The notes beneath the pieces are model-generated. The model did not search any database. It was not told the origin of the DNA and saw only the letters and a list, made by a program, of their open reading frames with translations. Made by a program: the position numbers and the translations under genes. Positions 42,355 to 51,048 of a stretch of DNA of 64,000 bases are shown piece after piece. Source of the stretch: Paenibacillaceae bacterium (GTDB lineage: Bacteria; Bacillota; Bacilli; Paenibacillales; Paenibacillaceae); contig CAAFUF010000009.1 in assembly GCA_900766135.1 (NCBI GenBank), forward strand, positions 44,795-108,794, written 5' to 3'. Position 1 is the first letter of the stretch, and each line of letters opens with the position of its first letter.

Positions 42355-43977
42355 ATGGATAAAATTCAGGAGAAGCTCCTTGAGAAGGATCGGGACAAGA
42401 GCGCTTCGGGGGCCGTGTTGATGATCCAAGGCACGGCGTCGGACGTGGGCAAAAGCGTCATCGTGACAGCGCTGTGCCGCATCTTTGCGCAGGATGGACA
42501 ACGTCCGGCTCCGTTCAAGTCGCAAAATATGGCCCTGAACTCCTATGTTACGCCGGACGGCCGGGAAATCGGCCGGGCGCAGGGCATCCAGGCGGAGGCT
42601 TGCGGCATCGCCGCCACCACGGACATGAATCCGGTGCTGATCAAACCGACCGGGGACATGCATTCGCAAATCGTCGTTCATGGGCGCCCTTATCAACATC
42701 TCAGTGCGTCGAGTTATCGGGAGGAATTCCTGCCCCAGGCGAAACCGCTGGTGATGGAGGCGCTCGGCCGGCTCCGCGCGAAGCACGGCATCGTCGTCAT
42801 GGAGGGGGCCGGGAGTCCGGCGGAAATCAATCTAAAACAGCGGGATATCGTCAACATGAATCTGGCGGAATGGGCTGACGCTCCGGTTATCCTGGTAGGC
42901 GATATCGACCGCGGCGGCGTATTCGCTTTTCTCATCGGCACGCTGGAGCTGTTGGAGCCGCAGGAACGCGCCCGGGTTAAAGGGTTCATCATCAATAAAT
43001 TCCGCGGCGACTTGTCCCTGCTGCAGCCCGGGCTGGATTGGCTGGAGCGGCGGACCGGTATTCCCGTATTGGGCGTGCTCCCGTTCCTGAAGGATCTGGA
43101 AATTGAAGCGGAGGATTCCGTTGTCCTGGATACCTACGCAATCCGCCCGGAGAAGGCGGCAGACAAGGAGTTGGACATCGCGGTCATTCGTTATCCGCGT
43201 ATTTCCAATTTCACCGATTTTGATCCTTTAGGCGCCGAACCGGACGTGTCGCTTCGTTACGTAAGCAAGCCCTCGGAGCTGGGATGTCCGGATGCCGTGA
43301 TTTTACCGGGGACAAAGGATACGATCGGGGATTTGATATTTTTGCGTGATCAAGGTCTGGAGGAGGCCATTCGCAGTTTGATCGAGGGAGGAACGCAGGT
43401 CCAGCTGATCGGCATCTGCGGCGGATATCAAATGCTGGGGGAGCAGTTGCTTGACCCTGAGGCGGTAGAATCCGACGAACCAAGGTCGGCGTTGGGACTG
43501 GGTTTGCTGCCTTTGTCGACGACCTTTCTCCCCGGCAAAAAGACGGTACGCGTGCACGGGCAAACGATCGACAGACAGCCGGTTCCTCTGAGCCCCCCGG
43601 ACCGCCGATTGCCGATTGAGGGATATGAAATCCATGCCGGCTCCACCCGGCGGCTTCGAGACATCAGCCCTTTGTTTACCCTGAAAGCCGACGTGCCGGA
43701 GCCAGGAGAAGCTGCAGCCACCCCGCATCCGGAAGGCGCAGCCCGAGCCGACGGGAGAGTGTTCGGAACTTATCTGCACGGGTTGTTTCATAATGATGCC
43801 TGGCGGCGCTCCTGGTTGGACGGGCTGCGGGCAGGCAAAGGTCTGAAACCTTTGGGCGTTACCTTCGCTTCCTCCTCGCGGAAGGAGGAGGCTTTCGATC
43901 GGCTGGCCGACCAGGTCCGCCGCCATTTGCGGATGGACCTGGTCTACGAAATCGCCGGCATCCGCCCGAAGTCGTAA
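42355..43977 (+). CDS. cobQ: Cobyric acid synthase
   Basis: 540-residue glutamine-dependent amidotransferase adding four amides to adenosylcobyrinic acid diamide. The N-terminal dethiobiotin-synthetase-like domain has P-loop GTASDVGKS (26-34) and FKSQNMALNSYVT; the C-terminal class-I glutaminase domain has the nucleophile in GICGGYQMLG and His in YLHGLFHND. With cbiB and cobD it rebuilds the corrinoid after CbiZ cleavage. A GGAAAAGGAG site precedes the ATG. Upstream cobA-type and ring genes are absent here. An acidic Glu/Ala-rich linker near residue 450-470 is unremarkable. Confidence 0.95.
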   Translation: MDKIQEKLLEKDRDKSASGAVLMIQGTASDVGKSVIVTALCRIFAQDGQRPAPFKSQNMALNSYVTPDGREIGRAQGIQAEACGIAATTDMNPVLIKPTGDMHSQIVVHGRPYQHLSASSYREEFLPQAKPLVMEALGRLRAKHGIVVMEGAGSPAEINLKQRDIVNMNLAEWADAPVILVGDIDRGGVFAFLIGTLELLEPQERARVKGFIINKFRGDLSLLQPGLDWLERRTGIPVLGVLPFLKDLEIEAEDSVVLDTYAIRPEKAADKELDIAVIRYPRISNFTDFDPLGAEPDVSLRYVSKPSELGCPDAVILPGTKDTIGDLIFLRDQGLEEAIRSLIEGGTQVQLIGICGGYQMLGEQLLDPEAVESDEPRSALGLGLLPLSTTFLPGKKTVRVHGQTIDRQPVPLSPPDRRLPIEGYEIHAGSTRRLRDISPLFTLKADVPEPGEAAATPHPEGAARADGRVFGTYLHGLFHNDAWRRSWLDGLRAGKGLKPLGVTFASSSRKEEAFDRLADQVRRHLRMDLVYEIAGIRPKS

Positions 43978-43988
43978 AAAGGTAAGCT

Positions 43989-44018
43989 TTGACAAATCGG
44001 GCGAAGGTAAGGTAGCAT
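43989..44018 (+). promoter_or_regulatory. Promoter of the c-di-AMP-controlled transcript
   Basis: TTGACA (43989-43994) with TAGCAT (44013-44018) at 18-base spacing, immediately upstream of the c-di-AMP aptamer. Confidence 0.65.
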
Positions 44019-44023
44019 AAAAG

Positions 44024-44147
44024 TACGCTTAATTTTCGATGGGTAAAGTCGAAAAGCGGGGGAACCACTTTTTGGGGCGAATCGTAGCAAGTTTATACGT
44101 AGGGAACCATCTTTCCCGAGCCCGTCAGCTAACCTCGTTTGCAGTGG
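44024..44147 (+). promoter_or_regulatory. c-di-AMP riboswitch (ydaO/yuaA type)
   Basis: CGCTTAA at the start, GCGGGGGAACCA, TTGGGGCGAATCG, TAGGGAACC and the hallmark CCCGTCAGCTAACCTCGT block occur in the order and spacing of the ydaO aptamer. These riboswitches turn genes off when c-di-AMP is high and normally govern potassium, osmolyte or cell-wall genes. A terminator and an alternative pairing (GGGTCAT 44151-44157 with ATGACCC) follow. Confidence 0.95.
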
Positions 44148-44184
44148 ATGGGTCATCTCGATTTTCTTTCAGTCATCAACCCAT

Positions 44185-44212
44185 GACCCTGTTATTTGTA
44201 CGGGGTCTTTTT
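44185..44212 (+). terminator. Riboswitch-linked terminator
   Basis: GACCCTG pairs with CGGGGTC (one G-U), loop of nine bases, then five T. Its left arm overlaps the sequence that can pair with 44151-44157, which fits an antiterminator/terminator switch. Confidence 0.8.
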
Positions 44213-44319
44213 GCGTTCTCCAAGACCTTTGACCCGAGCATTCGGCGGAGTACTCGCATTCACTGCAAGGTTTCCGGCTTCTTCTTTACGCATCGATCCC
44301 ATTAAAGGAGGAGATGATT

Positions 44320-45471
44320 GTGGCAAATCCGAAGTACATCACCGACATCGCCAAGGTGAGCGAGTTGTCCGAGCAGGAGCGGCAGGAGTTGCAGCCGATT
44401 ACGGACCAATTCGTCTTTCGGGTGAATGATTACTATCTGAATCTGATCGATTGGAACGATCCGGAGGACCCGATCCGCAAGCTGGTGATTCCGAATACGG
44501 GAGAGCTGAAGGAATACGGGCGCTGGGACGCTTCCGACGAGGCGGCCAACTATGCGGTTCCCGGCTGCCAGCACAAATACCGGACGACCGCGCTGCTGAT
44601 CGTCTCCGAGGTTTGCGGCTCCTACTGCCGCTATTGCTTTCGCAAACGGCTATTCCGCAACGATGTGAAGGAGGCCATGTCGGATGTGACGCCGGGCATC
44701 GAGTACATCGCGCAACATCCCGAGATCAACAACGTCCTCCTGACCGGCGGCGACAGCCTGATCCTGGCCACCCGGAAGCTGCGTTCGATTCTCGAACAGC
44801 TGCGGGCCATCGAGCATGTCAAAATCATCCGGCTTGGCTCCAAAATCCCCGTCTTTAACCCGATGCGCATTTACGAAGATCCGGAACTGCTGGATCTGAT
44901 CAGGGAATTCTCCACCGTAGACCAACGTATTTATGTCATGGCGCATATCAATCATCCGCGCGAAATTACCCCCGAGGCCAAACGAGGTTTCCAGGCGCTG
45001 CACGACGCAGGGGCGATCGTGGTCAACCAAACGCCGATCCTCAAAGGCATCAATGACGATGCGGCCGTGCTTGGCGAATTGCTGGATCGGTTATCCTGGG
45101 CCGGGGTGACCCCCTACTATTTCTTTATCAACCGGCCGGTTGCCGGGAATGCCGATTTCGTCATTCCGCTGAAACGGGCGTATCGGCTGGTTGAGGAAGC
45201 CAAAGCCCGCACTTCGGGTCTCGGCAAGCGCGTGCGCCTGTCAATGAGCCACTCGTCGGGCAAAATCGAAATCCTGGCGATTGAAGACGGCCACGCTTAT
45301 CTCAAATATCATCAGTCGCGGGATAATGAGTACGGTAAATTCATGATCTTGCCTTGCCCGGACGATGCCGCCTGGTTCGATGATTTGCCGGGCAGCGAAG
45401 CCTATTGGAAGAAGCCGGAGAGGGAGCGGAACGAGGTTGTTTCCGTAAACGAAATGTCCTTTACCGGATAA
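44320..45471 (+). CDS. KamA-family radical SAM aminomutase-like protein
   Basis: 383 residues. Radical SAM motif CGSYCRYCF (Cys99, Cys103, Cys106) and the PLP-lysine position in SHSSGKIEI (Lys315), which corresponds to PGGGGK of lysine 2,3-aminomutase. By my alignment the two aspartates that hold the substrate amino group in clostridial lysine aminomutase become Asn271 (FFINR) and Ser308, so lysine is doubtful as substrate; the Lys/Asn pair reported for glutamate 2,3-aminomutase is not seen either. GTG 44320 is preferred because AGGAGG lies eight bases upstream; ATG 44314 is too close to it. Control by a c-di-AMP riboswitch suggests a beta-amino-acid osmolyte role. No acetyltransferase (AblB) gene is adjacent. 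Monocistronic. Confidence 0.85.
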   Translation: MANPKYITDIAKVSELSEQERQELQPITDQFVFRVNDYYLNLIDWNDPEDPIRKLVIPNTGELKEYGRWDASDEAANYAVPGCQHKYRTTALLIVSEVCGSYCRYCFRKRLFRNDVKEAMSDVTPGIEYIAQHPEINNVLLTGGDSLILATRKLRSILEQLRAIEHVKIIRLGSKIPVFNPMRIYEDPELLDLIREFSTVDQRIYVMAHINHPREITPEAKRGFQALHDAGAIVVNQTPILKGINDDAAVLGELLDRLSWAGVTPYYFFINRPVAGNADFVIPLKRAYRLVEEAKARTSGLGKRVRLSMSHSSGKIEILAIEDGHAYLKYHQSRDNEYGKFMILPCPDDAAWFDDLPGSEAYWKKPERERNEVVSVNEMSFTG

Positions 45472-45475
45472 AAAA

Positions 45476-45530
45476 AACGTACCCTGACCGTCAACCCCGG
45501 GATTTCCGGGGGGTCAGGGTACGTTTTTTT
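45476..45530. terminator. Bidirectional intrinsic terminator
   Basis: 14-bp perfect stem AACGTACCCTGACC/GGTCAGGGTACGTT with A-run before and T-run after, between the convergent KamA-type and chemoreceptor genes. Confidence 0.92.
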
Positions 45531-45545
45531 GATTAGCGTCGCCGG

Positions 45546-47237
45546 TTAAATCCGGAATTTCGCAATCGATTCCTGCAGCGACAACGCTTGCTCATGCAGC
45601 GAACGCACCGTGCGCGCATGGCTTTCCATTTCGCTGAGCTGCTGCTGCGAGTAGTTGGCGATTTGCTCCATATTGGCCAGCGATTTGGCCGTAATGTTGG
45701 CCGATTCCTCGACGGAAGCGGTCACTTCCTCGGTACCGGCAGATACCTCCTGCGTCGAAGCCGAGACGGATTGAATCGTCAGGTTGACGTTATGAATGAG
45801 CTCCGTCAATTGTTCGAACGCTTGTCCGGCTTGCTTCACGCGCTCGGTACCGGAGACGATTTCCTCGCTGGCCCGTTGCATCGCGCTGACAGAATTTTCC
45901 GATTCTTCTCGGATGCTAAGCAGGTTCTCGCCGATTTCCTCCATCGCCAGGCGGGATTGCTCGGCCAGCTTGCGGACTTCCTCGGCGACGACGGCGAACC
46001 CTTTGCCGTGCTCGCCGGCCCGTGCGGCTTCAATCGCGGCGTTGAGCGCCAAAATATTAATCTGCTTCGTGATTTCCGTGATCGTCCCGACGACGTTCGA
46101 AATCGATTCCGAACGGTCGTTTAAGGTACGGATATGCTCGAGCGTCCGGTTCGCGGCATCTTCCACGTGCTGCATTTGCGTGACGGCCGTCTGCGCCAAC
46201 GTATTGCCGGTGCCGGCTTCATCGGCGGCTTGTCCGATCCGCTCGGTGACTTCGGCGGACGAAGCGGCGATATGCTGCACGCCCTGCGAGATTTCCTCCA
46301 TCGCCCGGGCGTTCTCGGCCGCGGCCGACGCGATCGTCATGCTGCCGGCTTCGATTTCCTGGGTGGCCGCATTGGAACGGGAGATCAAATCCTCAAACGT
46401 CGTTACCGACCGGGACAAGTTTTCCGAGCCGCCTACTACCGCGTGGGACGTTTCCATGACGGCGGCGAACATGTCCTTAAGCTGATTGGTCATGGCCCGG
46501 AAGCTGCCGGCTAATTGGGCGACTTCGTCATTCCCTTTCACTTCGACCGTTTGGCGGAAATCGCCGCCGGCCATTTTTTCCGTAATCGCCACCAGCTTCT
46601 TCATCGGCTTCGTGATCCGCATGCTGACAAAGTAAGCCGCCGCCATGCCCGCAATAATAACGAGCAAGGTTATTCCGATACATATGTATAAAATCTGGTC
46701 CTTCTTCTTATCGATGAAGGTGGCGTCAAGGCCTACGGCGAGCATGGCTTTGCTGCCGGGAATGGCGATGAAGGCCGTTTTATGCGAGCCGAATTGGTCG
46801 GAGTACAGATCGCTGATATGTACACCGCTTTTGGACGCCTCAGTCATGGCCGGCTGAACCTCCAGCTTGTCGCCGGGTTTCATGCCGGAATTCTCGTTCG
46901 TCGCCAACACGGTGGCGCCATCTTCTTGAAGCTGAAGCAGGTAGGCGGTGCTCAAGTTAAAGTCCTTGGCGCTTTTCGTCAAATACGTCTCCACCGTAAA
47001 GCGTGAATTATCTTTCCCGCTGAGAAGTTGTAGGGCTTGGGTCGTATCCAGTCGTTTGAAGATGTCTTGGGTACTGGTCTGCAGCACTTTATCGAATTGC
47101 GGAAGCACGTTTTGGTTAATGATCCCCATGGTGATGTTATAAAAGCTCACGCTAAACAAAAGAGACGATACGACAATGATCACCGCATAGGTACTCATCA
47201 GTCTGCGGCTTATGGAGCGATTAATGACCTTGAACAC
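45546..47237 (-). CDS. Methyl-accepting chemotaxis protein
   Basis: 563 residues of standard layout: membrane helix 1 (about 14-34), extracytoplasmic sensor of about 150 residues of the single-Cache type (SKAMLAVGLDATFI end), helix 2 (about 185-207), HAMP (208-260) and a signalling domain with the hairpin tip INILALNAAIEAARAGEHGKGFAVVAEEVRKLAE. No CheR-binding pentapeptide tail is seen. It relays a chemical stimulus to CheA/CheW, whose genes are not in the window. It is transcribed convergently to the KamA-type gene and ends at the shared terminator. Confidence 0.94.
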   Translation of the reverse strand: MFKVINRSISRRLMSTYAVIIVVSSLLFSVSFYNITMGIINQNVLPQFDKVLQTSTQDIFKRLDTTQALQLLSGKDNSRFTVETYLTKSAKDFNLSTAYLLQLQEDGATVLATNENSGMKPGDKLEVQPAMTEASKSGVHISDLYSDQFGSHKTAFIAIPGSKAMLAVGLDATFIDKKKDQILYICIGITLLVIIAGMAAAYFVSMRITKPMKKLVAITEKMAGGDFRQTVEVKGNDEVAQLAGSFRAMTNQLKDMFAAVMETSHAVVGGSENLSRSVTTFEDLISRSNAATQEIEAGSMTIASAAAENARAMEEISQGVQHIAASSAEVTERIGQAADEAGTGNTLAQTAVTQMQHVEDAANRTLEHIRTLNDRSESISNVVGTITEITKQINILALNAAIEAARAGEHGKGFAVVAEEVRKLAEQSRLAMEEIGENLLSIREESENSVSAMQRASEEIVSGTERVKQAGQAFEQLTELIHNVNLTIQSVSASTQEVSAGTEEVTASVEESANITAKSLANMEQIANYSQQQLSEMESHARTVRSLHEQALSLQESIAKFRI

Positions 47238-47435
47238 GAAAATCCTCTCCGTTCCCCTTAAAATAATGGATTTTTATCGATGCATGGGTCGAACCAGTGT
47301 TTTCTCTTTTTAACCAGTGGTTCATAAGAATCATTCTATAGGAAAAAATGTGCTTTGAAAACGAAAAAGTCGTACTTTTTTTGGTTTTCGTAAGAACTTT
47401 CATGTAATTATACCTAAATCTATCGGAAAAAGACG

Positions 47436-47459
47436 AAAAAAAGAGCCTTTCGGCTCTTT
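47436..47459 (-). terminator. Intrinsic terminator of the peptidase gene
   Basis: On the minus strand AAAGAGCC, GAAA loop, GGCTCTTT and a run of T. It lies 44 bases beyond the peptidase stop. Confidence 0.9.
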
Positions 47460-47502
47460 CTGAAGCAGAAGGCTCTATCAGATTGATATATAACATCCTG
47501 TG

Positions 47503-48588
47503 TCAGATATAAGTCATTTGTTTCGGATAGGAAGTGAGGACTTCCACGCCGGTTGCGGTCACCAGCACATCGTCTTCAATGCGCACCCCTCCGACCCCCG
47601 GCACATAGACGCCCGGTTCAACGGTAAAAACGTGGCCCTCTGCCAGCAAAAATTCGTTCTCTCCATGAACGGAAGGGAACTCGTGCACGTCAATCCCTAG
47701 CCCATGACCCAGCCGATGGATGAAATAAGGACCGTAGCCGGCAGCTTCGATCACCTCGCGTGCGGCGTGGTCGATGGAGGCGAAGGTGACGCCCGGCCGG
47801 ATGGCAGCAATCGCCGCTTCGTTGGCGGCAAGTACGGTTTCATAAATCCGGACCAGCTCCTCGGAGAGCTCGCCAACCCCGAAGGTGCGGGTGATATCCG
47901 AGGCGTAGCCGTCCGCATACACGCCGATGTCGAACATGAGGAGATCCCCGCGGCGGATCTGTCGATCGCCGGGAACCCCGTGTGGCAGGGCCGTTTTCTC
48001 GCCGGACAGCACCATGGAATCAAAGGAAGGACCGTCTGCGCCAAGCTTGCGGATTTGGTACTCGACTTCCGCAACGAGCTCGCTTTCGCTTATGCCTTCC
48101 TTTGCTTTTTTCAATGATTCGCTGAGCACCTGTTCGATCAAACGTACGGCATGCTTGATTTTTCCGACTTCTTCCGAGCTTTTGCGCACCCGCATGTCCC
48201 GAAGCCAAGGTCCTACATCCATATATCTAGAAAACGCCAGCTTCTCCTGCATTCGCTCAAAATTAGCCACGGACACCTGCTCCTTCTCGAAGCCGATCGT
48301 GCCAAGCGTACCGGCAAGGCGTCCGTTCAGGAGGGCATAAGGATCGTCCGTATCGCCGTGCGTGAGAATCTCCGTAAGATCCGTGGCATTGCGGGCCGCT
48401 TCCTCATCGAGGGCAGGGACAACTAGGAAAGGTTCGCTACCGGCTTGGAGGACGGCGCCGAGAAAGCGTTCATGCGGATTGCTTAAGAAGCCGGTAAGGT
48501 AATACACGTGCTTCGGATCAGTAATCAATAGCGTGTTGACGCCGGACTCTCGCATTTTGCGTTCTAATTCGGTCCATTTTTCATTCAT
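47503..48588 (-). CDS. M24-family Xaa-Pro aminopeptidase
   Basis: 361-residue pita-bread metallopeptidase. A creatinase-like N-terminal domain (1-130) is followed by a catalytic domain with the five metal ligands in order: Asp in MFDIGVYADG, Asp in YASDITRTF, His in HRLGHGLGIDVHE, Glu in FTVEPGVY and Glu in RIEDDVLV. Such enzymes remove N-terminal residues preceding proline. The ATG at 48588 follows AAAGGAGG; the in-frame ATG at 48636 would precede that site. It is monocistronic and divergent from the MFS/PadR operon. Confidence 0.92.
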   Translation of the reverse strand: MNEKWTELERKMRESGVNTLLITDPKHVYYLTGFLSNPHERFLGAVLQAGSEPFLVVPALDEEAARNATDLTEILTHGDTDDPYALLNGRLAGTLGTIGFEKEQVSVANFERMQEKLAFSRYMDVGPWLRDMRVRKSSEEVGKIKHAVRLIEQVLSESLKKAKEGISESELVAEVEYQIRKLGADGPSFDSMVLSGEKTALPHGVPGDRQIRRGDLLMFDIGVYADGYASDITRTFGVGELSEELVRIYETVLAANEAAIAAIRPGVTFASIDHAAREVIEAAGYGPYFIHRLGHGLGIDVHEFPSVHGENEFLLAEGHVFTVEPGVYVPGVGGVRIEDDVLVTATGVEVLTSYPKQMTYI

Positions 48589-48742
48589 TTTGAAAAAACC
48601 TCCTTTCGTTCGATCTCTTGTTCCATTATAGGGCAAAGCGCGCGAGAACGATAGTTTTCGGCAGGCAAGGAGGAGGGAACGGTTTTTTTGTTCAAAAGGT
48701 TTACTTTTTAAATATTTTCAATAAAATAGGAAGAGATAATAT

Positions 48743-48756
48743 ATTCAAATTTGAAT
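48743..48756. promoter_or_regulatory. Palindromic operator candidate ahead of MFS/padR operon
   Basis: ATTCAAATTTGAAT is a perfect 14-bp palindrome 22 bases upstream of the MFS start, next to GATAAT (48735-48740) that could be the -10. A site for the co-encoded PadR repressor is the natural guess. Confidence 0.5.
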
Positions 48757-48778
48757 AAGAAACAAAGGAGAGAAGATA

Positions 48779-50299
48779 TTGGCTACTGAAAAGAAAGACC
48801 ATACCCGGTTCATCCTGATCGGGTTGATGCTGGCGATCCTGATGTCGGCGATGGATAATACGATCGTGACGACCGCAATGGGGACGATCGTCGCCGATCT
48901 CGGCGGGATGGAACAGTTCGTTTGGGTGACTTCGGCCTATATGGTCACCGTCATGGCGGGAACGCCGATTTTTGGCAAGCTGTCGGACATGTACGGCCGG
49001 AAACGCTTCTTCTTGTTCGGCATCGTGATGTTCCTGCTCGGATCCGTATTATGCGGGCTTGCCGGCAGCATCGTTCAGCTCAGCATCTTCCGGGCGATCC
49101 AAGGGATCGGCGGAGGCGCGCTGATGCCGATTGCGTTTACGATCATCTACGACATTTTCCCGGTGGAGCAGCGCGGGAAAATGACCGGCCTGCTCGGCGC
49201 CGTCTTTGGCACGTCGAGCATTTTTGGCCCGCTGCTGGGTGCCTTCATTACCGACTCGCTTAGCTGGCATTGGGTATTTTACATCAACGTGCCGATCGGG
49301 ATCGTGTCGCTGGCGCTGATTATCGCTTACTACAAAGAATCGTTGACGCATGCGAAGCAGCAGATCGACTGGGGCGGGGCATTTACCTTGGTGGGTGCCG
49401 TGGTGTGCCTGATGTTTGCGCTGGAGCTGGGCGGGGAGAAATACGCATGGGGTTCCGGCGTGATACTGGGCTTGTTTGCGGGATTTGCCGTGCTGTTCGT
49501 TGCTTTCCTGCTGCTCGAAACGAAAGCGCGGGAGCCGATCATTTCGTTTGACATGTTTAAAAACCGGCTTTACGCGACAAGTTGTTTGCTGGCTTTATTT
49601 TACGGGAGCGTCTTTATCGTCGCTACGGTGTACATTCCGATCTTCGTGCAAGGCGTATACGGCGGCTCGGCGACCAACTCCGGCATTATTTTGATGCCGA
49701 TGATGATCGGCTCGGTCATCGGCAGCATGCTCGGCGGAATGCTCGCTTCCCGCATTCCTTACCGCACGGTCATGGCCCTGTCGGTCATTTGCTTCGTCGG
49801 CGGAATCTTTGCGCTTAGCACTTTGACAAACGATACATCCCGCCTGCTGCTTACGGTTTACAGCATTCTGACGGGCTTTGGCGTCGGGTTCTCCTTCTCG
49901 GTGCTCAGCATGGCGTCCGTGCATCATTTCGACATGCGGCAACGCGGAGCGGCAACCTCGACCAACTCGTTCCTCCGTTCGCTTGGGATGACGTTGGGGA
50001 TTACGATTTTTGGCATCGTGCAGCGCAATCTGATGTCGGGAGCGATGACCGATGCGTTCGCCGGCATGGGACAAGGCGGGGCGAATTTCGGCGATACCCG
50101 GGAGGCGCTGAGTCCGGAGAAAAGAGCGCTGATTCCGCCTGCGATTTTGGATAAAATCACTGAAGCCTTGTCCACTTCGATCGCCCATACGTTTATGTGG
50201 GCACTGGTTCCAACCGTTTGTGCGGTGCTGGTCGTATTCGCGATGCCGAAGGACCGGATCGAGCGTGCTTCGGTTAAGCCTTCGAATCAGCAGGGTTAA
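48779..50299 (+). CDS. MFS drug/H+ antiporter, DHA2 (14-helix) family
   Basis: 506-residue exporter with about 14 predicted helices. Motif D (LDxTIVNxALP-like, here MSAMDNTIVTTAMGTI), motif A GKLSDMYGRKR and motif C-like GAVFGTSSIFGPLLGAF are present. It starts at TTG with AAAGGAG upstream. Family members confer multidrug or antibiotic resistance; substrates are not predictable. It is co-transcribed with the PadR gene six bases downstream, a regulator-exporter pairing that suggests drug-induced expression. Confidence 0.92.
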   Translation: MATEKKDHTRFILIGLMLAILMSAMDNTIVTTAMGTIVADLGGMEQFVWVTSAYMVTVMAGTPIFGKLSDMYGRKRFFLFGIVMFLLGSVLCGLAGSIVQLSIFRAIQGIGGGALMPIAFTIIYDIFPVEQRGKMTGLLGAVFGTSSIFGPLLGAFITDSLSWHWVFYINVPIGIVSLALIIAYYKESLTHAKQQIDWGGAFTLVGAVVCLMFALELGGEKYAWGSGVILGLFAGFAVLFVAFLLLETKAREPIISFDMFKNRLYATSCLLALFYGSVFIVATVYIPIFVQGVYGGSATNSGIILMPMMIGSVIGSMLGGMLASRIPYRTVMALSVICFVGGIFALSTLTNDTSRLLLTVYSILTGFGVGFSFSVLSMASVHHFDMRQRGAATSTNSFLRSLGMTLGITIFGIVQRNLMSGAMTDAFAGMGQGGANFGDTREALSPEKRALIPPAILDKITEALSTSIAHTFMWALVPTVCAVLVVFAMPKDRIERASVKPSNQQG

Positions 50300-50305
50300 C
50301 GAACG

Positions 50306-50887
50306 ATGAAGGCTTTGGCGATTCGCCTCTGCATCCTGGGCCTATTGCTTGAGGAGGATCAGCATCCCTATGAGATGCTGATCCGCATCCGGGACCGTTT
50401 CCTTGACCAGCACGGCAATTTCAAAACCGGCTCGCTGTATTACGCGGTTGACCAATTGGCCAAGGAAGCGTATATCGAAGCCGTGGAAACGATCCAAACC
50501 GGCGGACGCCCGGACAAGACGGTATACCGGATCACGGACAAGGGGCGAGAGTATTTTCACAAGCTGCTGATCGATCGTTTTCAGGAGGAAGTCTCCGGTT
50601 ATCATCCGCTGCATGTTGCCTTGGTGTTCGCAAGGCATGGGGAGCGCGACAAGGTAGCTGATTTACTGCGGGACCGCATTCGGGAGGCGGAGCATCAGGT
50701 CAATTTGAGCTACCAGGTTTACGAAGAACATCGGGGGATCGTGCCGCGGAGCGTGCTGCACCTGATGGCCGGCCGTTACGAGCATGCCCGAACGGAGCTC
50801 TCCTGGCTGCGCCGGTTATTTGCGGATGCCGAGGCCGGACGGTTGGGGGACCGCGATCCGGCCGATTTGCTGATCGAAGAGGAATAA
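50306..50887 (+). CDS. PadR-family transcriptional regulator
   Basis: 193 residues. The N-terminal winged helix (LCILGLLLEEDQHPYEMLIRIRDRF, then TGSLYYAVDQLAKEAYIE and the wing GRPDKTVYRITDKGREYF) is typical of PadR; the C-terminal dimerisation helices cover about 90-180, as in the longer PadR-s2/AphA-like group. It follows the exporter gene by six bases and probably represses the shared promoter until a toxic ligand binds. It is followed by a strong terminator. Confidence 0.92.
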   Translation: MKALAIRLCILGLLLEEDQHPYEMLIRIRDRFLDQHGNFKTGSLYYAVDQLAKEAYIEAVETIQTGGRPDKTVYRITDKGREYFHKLLIDRFQEEVSGYHPLHVALVFARHGERDKVADLLRDRIREAEHQVNLSYQVYEEHRGIVPRSVLHLMAGRYEHARTELSWLRRLFADAEAGRLGDRDPADLLIEEE

Positions 50888-50889
50888 GA

Positions 50890-50942
50890 AACTCCCCGGG
50901 AAACGTACGGAACTTTCGCTTACGGGACCCGGGGAGTTTTTG
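50890..50942 (+). terminator. Intrinsic terminator after padR
   Basis: AACTCCCCGGG (50890-50900) pairs with CCCGGGGAGTT (50928-50938), then a T-run. Confidence 0.88.
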
Positions 50943-51048
50943 TTTGTATATTTAGGGGAGGGCGGGCAGGCCAGGTGAGAGCAAGGATGGCCTGCATCAG
51001 CTTGCTTAGGCCTGCTTAGGGCTGCATTGGGCCAGCACATAGGCCTGG

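Noticed and set aside
44039..44305. Small protein of 88 residues ahead of the KamA-type gene
   Set aside because: It coincides with the c-di-AMP aptamer and terminator and has no ribosome site.
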